This document shows positions 60,735 to 64,000 of a DNA stretch of 64,000 bases, in pieces; position 1 is the stretch's first letter, and every line of letters starts with the position of its first letter. A program made the translations under genes and the position numbers. Below the pieces are notes generated by a model. It was not told where the DNA came from, did not search any database, and worked only from the letters and a program-made list of their open reading frames with translations. The stretch is taken from the NCBI GenBank assembly GCA_964616825.1, contig CAZTSX010000002.1, positions 151,248 to 215,247 on the forward strand, given 5' to 3'. The stretch is from QYOJ01 sp964616825. GTDB taxonomy: Bacteria; Bacteroidota; Bacteroidia; Bacteroidales; FEN-979.

Positions 60735-61235
60735 TTAGGTAAAGATAATCTGCGTCTGCTGGCCACCACACCGTTCGTAAAATTCACCGATGGTGAGTAC
60801 GCCTTTCACGCCATCATAGAGGTCACTCTCTTTCAACTTGAACATATCCATAGCCAGTTTGCAGGCATAGATCTCACCGCCACCAGCTTCTATCATCTCC
60901 AGAAATTCGGGGACCGGAGGGATATCCAGCTTCTCCATCTGACTTTTCATCATGGCAGATACACCTGCTTCTACTCCAGGTAAGGTGCCGAGAAGGGTAG
61001 GAAAGGGGAGTCCGCCAGGCATGCGCATGGCAGGGTTTCCGACAGTACCGGTCTTTAGTTTATTCATGTATTTCTTCGTAATGGCATCCAGGCCGAAGAA
61101 AGTGAAAAAGATCTTGGTCTCGATCCCCTCCATCACGGCGCCGTTGGCCATGACCAGGGAAGCATATACATCTTCAATGGTGCCCTTGGCACAGATGATG
61201 CATACTTTTTTCAGGGGGTGTTCTTCTTTTGTCAT
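60735..61235 (-). CDS. DsrE2-like sulfur-relay protein
   Basis: 166 residues of the DsrE/DsrF/DrsH superfamily, DsrE2 subgroup. KKVCIICAKGTIEDVYASLVMANGA is the N-terminal strand-helix, FFTFFGLDAITKK is the usual block, and IYACKLAMDMFKL holds the conserved Cys expected to carry persulfide sulfur. It is predicted to accept and pass sulfane sulfur to partner proteins in the cytoplasm. It lies 42 bases downstream of the DsrC/TusE-like gene on the same strand. Confidence 0.88.
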   Translation of the reverse strand: MTKEEHPLKKVCIICAKGTIEDVYASLVMANGAVMEGIETKIFFTFFGLDAITKKYMNKLKTGTVGNPAMRMPGGLPFPTLLGTLPGVEAGVSAMMKSQMEKLDIPPVPEFLEMIEAGGGEIYACKLAMDMFKLKESDLYDGVKGVLTIGEFYERCGGQQTQIIFT

Positions 61236-61277
61236 TGGTTTGTTTTTGTATGGATGGAGAATGCTCCGTCCTTGCTG

Positions 61278-61589
61278 CTATACACACGAGGCTGGCTTTG
61301 GAATTCCGGCAATCTTAGCCGCTTTTTTCATCGGAGCACCCGGGAAAAGCTTATAGAAGCCCTTGATGTCCGTGATGCCGGAGTTTCCGACAGACCGGAT
61401 CGTAATGTTCTCATCTAGTTCCTGCTTGTCGCGGAGAAACTCACAGACCGCCAGGTGCATATCCGTAAGCTCAATGTTCTCTTCTTTAGCGATTTCCATC
61501 GCAATCTCTTTGGTCCACTGAGAAGGGTCTGTCATGTACCCTTCTTCGTTTACATCTACAGTGATACCTGCAATAACTTTTTGTGACAT
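61278..61589 (-). CDS. DsrC/TusE-family protein with a single C-terminal cysteine
   Basis: 103 residues. The family block FYKLFPGAPMKKAAKIAGIPKPASCV carries the penultimate Cys (Cys102), which forms persulfide or thiol links with partners. The second Cys of true DsrC, 11 residues upstream, is replaced by Ala91, so this resembles TusE (sulfur relay) rather than the dissimilatory DsrC that forms a trisulfide. Cys49 is also present but not conserved in the family. No dsrAB genes are in the window. A Crp/Fnr-type palindrome lies 30 bases upstream of the start. Confidence 0.92.
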   Translation of the reverse strand: MSQKVIAGITVDVNEEGYMTDPSQWTKEIAMEIAKEENIELTDMHLAVCEFLRDKQELDENITIRSVGNSGITDIKGFYKLFPGAPMKKAAKIAGIPKPASCV

Positions 61590-61618
61590 ACCTGTTGTAT
61601 TTATGATTTACGATTTGA

Positions 61619-61641
61619 TTGTGAAACGAATCACAAATATA
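61619..61641 (-). promoter_or_regulatory. Crp/Fnr-type palindrome and -7 element before the DsrC/TusE-like gene
   Basis: TTGTGA-AACGAA-TCACAA (61619-61636) is a perfect palindrome of TGTGA-N6-TCACA type. It overlaps the minus-strand -7 element TATATTTG (61634-61641) and the expected start of transcription, a position typical of repression. Confidence 0.7.
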
Positions 61642-61677
61642 AAAGTAAAAAATTTAACATCTATATAATTACGTATA

Positions 61678-62256
61678 TTATTTTTTATTTATTTCCTCCA
61701 GAAACCTCATCGAATAGCTGAGAGATTTTCGAACTTCCGGTGATCTCAGCTGTTTGAAAAGTTGCCAGAATGATTTATTGTCTAGCTTGTCATCCATCTT
61801 CACATCATTCAGTGCTTGTGAGATTCGTTGAAGCGCAGCCACATTGTCGGGTTGGGTCAGGTTTTTCACGATGTCGAGGAAACTGTCGATGTATCCTTTC
61901 TGATCAAGTTCATTCATCTTGTTAACCGTATCCAACCCGATTTGTTGGAAAATGGGTGTGGCATCCTTAAAAAAGTCCTTCGCGCTTTCCATCATCTCTA
62001 TCATCTCATTCAACGTGTCCAGATTTCTCAACAGCTTGATCAACAGACCCTGAATACTATCAGGATCTATTTCTACGCCAGCTTTGTCAAGAATTTGGAC
62101 GGTATTGTTGAATGCATCTTTTGTGACAATGGAGAGATCGCTTACCAGATCGTCCCACTCTTCACGCTTTCGGTGCTGGATCTCCACATATTCAAGAACC
62201 CGGTCCAGTTTCTGGTTGAGTTCATTGATCTGTTCTTGCAGGTGTTCGTTTGCCAT
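61678..62256 (-). CDS. DUF1641 family protein
   Basis: 192 residues, helical. An N-terminal coiled coil (LQEQINELNQKLDRVLEYVE) is followed by the DUF1641 core (GLLIKLLRNLDTLNEMIEMMESAKDFFKDATPIFQQIGLDTVNKMNELDQKGYI). DUF1641 has no established function but is often encoded next to pyridine-nucleotide-disulfide or sulfide:quinone oxidoreductases, as here: it starts 12 bases after the SQR-like gene. A role as an accessory or membrane-docking subunit is inference. Confidence 0.88.
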   Translation of the reverse strand: MANEHLQEQINELNQKLDRVLEYVEIQHRKREEWDDLVSDLSIVTKDAFNNTVQILDKAGVEIDPDSIQGLLIKLLRNLDTLNEMIEMMESAKDFFKDATPIFQQIGLDTVNKMNELDQKGYIDSFLDIVKNLTQPDNVAALQRISQALNDVKMDDKLDNKSFWQLFKQLRSPEVRKSLSYSMRFLEEINKK

Positions 62257-62268
62257 AGGGTCTGGATT

Positions 62269-63498
62269 TTACATTTTCTTACCTGCCATTGTCATCTTCG
62301 AGTCAATAGGCATCTCTTTTCCTTTCAGTAAGATGTGCCAGTATATCCAGCGGAACATGAGCTTGCCGTAATGGTTAATCCGGCTCTCCTTCAACAGGCC
62401 AAATGGCCCGATACCCGGCAAAGGGAACATGCCTGGCAGAGGTTCCGTGTCGTAATTAAAATCGATTAAAGCTCCTTTGCCGTAACCTGTCTCAATGTAA
62501 CAGTTTGAGTGGCCATCGTAGGAGCCTGTGAAAGGACGATCTTCAATGGCACAGAGAAGGTTTTCAAGAAGGATATCTGCCTGGAAATGGGCAACAGATC
62601 CTGCTTTGGATGTGGGAAAATTGCCAGCATCTCCAATGACAAAGATATTTTCGTAATTTGTTGATTGCAAAGTGTTTTTATCTGCTTTTACAAATCCCAT
62701 ATCATCTCCAAGGCCACTCGATTCAATCACAGAATCCCCTTTGTGAACAGGAACAGAGATCAACACATCAAAAGGAACCTCCCGGTCATCATATGAAACA
62801 AGTACCTTTTTCTCTTCATCTATCCTCTCCAGGTAAAAATCGGGAATGATTTTAATGTTCTTCTCCTCCAGCAGATTGCCGAGAATTTTGGAAGCACGAG
62901 GTTTGGTAAAAGCCCCCGACATGGGCGTTACATAGGAGATTTTGACATCATTGCGGAGACCTCGTTCTACAAAGAATGCATCTGCATAAAAGACAAATTC
63001 CAGTGGGGCAACCGGGCACTTGATAGGCATATCAGCGATGTTAAGGACCAACTCTCCTCCCTTCCAGGTTTTGAAAAAATCGGCTAGCGCAAGCGCTCCT
63101 TCCGGGGTGTAAAAATCGAAAATACACTTCCTCCAAAGAGATCCCGTCAATCCGGGGGTCTCATCGGGAATCACATGTGTCCCGGTTGCAATGATCAGAT
63201 AGTCATAGTTTAACACCACGCCATCAGCTAATAAAACCTGGCTTTTTTCAGGCTCAATCCGTTCAATTTCTTGAATAATGAAATTGACCCCAAAAGGGAT
63301 GAAATTATTTTTTGGCTTGACTACATCTTGTTTGTTGTAGTGTCCGAAAGGAATGAAGAGAAAGCCGGGTTGGTAAAAATGTGTTTTATCTTTATCAACA
63401 ATCGTGATATCCCACTCTTCCCGATCAAGAACATGCCTCATTTTGTTTGCCATGATGGTACCAGCAGTACCACCTCCCAAAATCAATAATTTGTTCAT
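62269..63498 (-). CDS. Sulfide:quinone oxidoreductase-like flavoprotein
   Basis: 409 residues. FAD-binding LILGGGTAGTIMANKM at the N-terminus, ATGTHVIPD (second dinucleotide site region), and FVIGDAGNFPTSKAG near the C-terminus. Cysteines at 125 (LWRKCIFDFY), 161 (MPIKCPVAPLE) and 333 (SNCYIETGYG) sit where SQRs carry their redox-active set. The C-terminal third has an amphipathic stretch (LMFRWIYWHILL) suited to membrane contact. It likely oxidises sulfide (or another thiol) to sulfane sulfur with electrons going to quinone. It is the first gene of the sulfur cluster, with a consensus promoter. Confidence 0.85.
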   Translation of the reverse strand: MNKLLILGGGTAGTIMANKMRHVLDREEWDITIVDKDKTHFYQPGFLFIPFGHYNKQDVVKPKNNFIPFGVNFIIQEIERIEPEKSQVLLADGVVLNYDYLIIATGTHVIPDETPGLTGSLWRKCIFDFYTPEGALALADFFKTWKGGELVLNIADMPIKCPVAPLEFVFYADAFFVERGLRNDVKISYVTPMSGAFTKPRASKILGNLLEEKNIKIIPDFYLERIDEEKKVLVSYDDREVPFDVLISVPVHKGDSVIESSGLGDDMGFVKADKNTLQSTNYENIFVIGDAGNFPTSKAGSVAHFQADILLENLLCAIEDRPFTGSYDGHSNCYIETGYGKGALIDFNYDTEPLPGMFPLPGIGPFGLLKESRINHYGKLMFRWIYWHILLKGKEMPIDSKMTMAGKKM

Positions 63499-63584
63499 TA
63501 TAACCTTGTGTTTGAATAATAATTTTCGGGAATTAAAACATCGACAAAATTACATATAAATATATAACAATGTATGTTCATCGA

Positions 63585-63617
63585 CAAATTTAGAATAATT
63601 CTATGTAATTAACAAAA
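63585..63617 (-). promoter_or_regulatory. Promoter of the SQR-DUF1641 unit
   Basis: Minus strand: -33 TTTTG (63613-63617), a 20-base spacer, -7 TAAATTTG (63585-63592), leaving a leader of ~80 bases before the ATG at 63498. A second consensus -7 (TAATTTTG) lies at 63545-63552 without a -33 element. Confidence 0.75.
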
Positions 63618-63631
63618 TAAGATGTTAGAAG

Positions 63632-63649
63632 TTTCACATGAGTGTGAAA
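63632..63649. promoter_or_regulatory. Inverted repeat upstream of the SQR promoter
   Basis: TTTCACA-TGAG-TGTGAAA, perfect 7-base arms, begins 15 bases upstream of the -33 element. There is no T-run after it, so it is more likely an operator than the tatA terminator. Confidence 0.5.
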
Positions 63650-63682
63650 TCCTTGACAATGGGTGCGATTTAAGCGATTTAA

Positions 63683-63919
63683 TTATCCTGCTGGATTTTT
63701 AGGGACATCTTTCTTATCAGCAGGTTTTTTGGATTTGTCCTTCTCTTTCAGGTCTTCATCCATTCCGGCGATACCATCTTTGAAACTTTTAACTCCTTTT
63801 CCAACACCACGCATCAATTCAGGAATTTTTCTTCCACCAAATAGTAACAGGACAACCAGCACGATCAGGATAATCTCAGTGGTTCCCAATCCAAAAACTA
63901 AAATAATCATGTTCAACAT
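63683..63919 (-). CDS. tatA: Twin-arginine translocase subunit TatA
   Basis: 78 residues. A short N-terminus, FGLGTTEIILIVLVVLLLFGG as the membrane helix, the FGGRKIPELMRGVGKGVKSFKDG amphipathic helix that defines TatA/E, and a charged, Lys/Asp-rich tail. It forms the Tat pore with TatC (encoded at 56422). Start at 63919 (MLNM); the inner ATG at 63910 is an alternative. Confidence 0.95.
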   Translation of the reverse strand: MLNMIILVFGLGTTEIILIVLVVLLLFGGRKIPELMRGVGKGVKSFKDGIAGMDEDLKEKDKSKKPADKKDVPKNPAG

Positions 63920-63944
63920 AACGGATGGCTTTTATTTGTCAGTA

Positions 63945-63952
63945 CAAATATA
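63945..63952 (-). promoter_or_regulatory. -7 element TATATTTG of tatA
   Basis: A minus-strand consensus match 25 bases before the ATG at 63919; no -33 element is evident. Confidence 0.6.
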
Positions 63953-64000
63953 CAAACAAAACGGGGAAATCCAGAGTTACATATACAAACAATAATCATT

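Overview
The window looks like chromosome from a free-living or environmental member of the Bacteroidota. Four independent signs support this. Several secreted proteins end in type IX secretion (T9SS) type-A sorting domains. Many genes are preceded by the Bacteroidota sigma factor -7 element TAnnTTTG, in the two best cases with a TTG/TTTG -33 element 20 bp upstream. Shine-Dalgarno sequences are almost absent. The TonB, SigZ, SBBP and Omp28-like proteins are of kinds common in this phylum. The species cannot be named from this sequence.

Layout. 2-6445: 3' part of a giant T9SS-sorted surface protein. 6.5-17.1 kb: lipoprotein, ABC-F ATPase, a minus-strand operon (MMPL/RND exporter, rmlA, prenyl diphosphate synthase), a 2-hydroxyacid dehydrogenase, a PPi-type phosphofructokinase and aspartokinase. 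17.1-24.5 kb: mfd, a CNNM/CBS protein, a polyprenol-phosphate mannosyltransferase-like enzyme, pyrC and a MORN-type lipoprotein. 24.5-34.3 kb is an accessory, partly decayed stretch: an endonuclease/exonuclease/phosphatase remnant, an SBBP-type gene cut by an IS3-family fragment, a sigZ-arsM arsenic pair, a patatin lipoprotein, an AT-rich MntA-HepT toxin-antitoxin module bracketed by direct repeats that copy the 3' end of the neighbouring tRNA-fMet gene, era, and small secreted proteins. 34.4-45.4 kb: der, an S4 protein, TonB, a Cys/Lys-rich secreted peptide, a two-component cluster with an apparent internal deletion, dtd, pdxJ, an M19 dipeptidase, a PrsW-like protease and an adenosine deaminase-like enzyme. 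45.4-57.8 kb: an ABC-2 transporter with extra N-terminal domains, a lipoprotein, a Zn dehydrogenase, a three-gene signalling operon (NMT1-type binding lipoprotein, Cache histidine kinase, REC-PP2C phosphatase), LiaF/PspC-like envelope genes, tatC and a flavodoxin. 57.8-64 kb: an isochorismatase-fold hydrolase, an Omp28-type T9SS protein, and a minus-strand sulfur cluster (SQR-like flavoprotein, DUF1641, single-cysteine DsrC/TusE, DsrE2-like) next to tatA.

Two things stand out. First, the window is seeded with short repeats. There are arrays with an exact 7-bp period at four loci, an 8-bp array at a fifth, ~9-11-bp repeats at two more, and three families of palindromic REP-like elements. Several lie in frame inside housekeeping genes (pyrC, der) or form the last codons of genes. 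Second, the sulfur cluster has its own consensus promoter and a perfect TTGTGA-N6-TCACAA palindrome (Crp/Fnr type), which suggests a regulated persulfide-handling module. All functional statements rest on motif recognition by eye; no database search or alignment was run.
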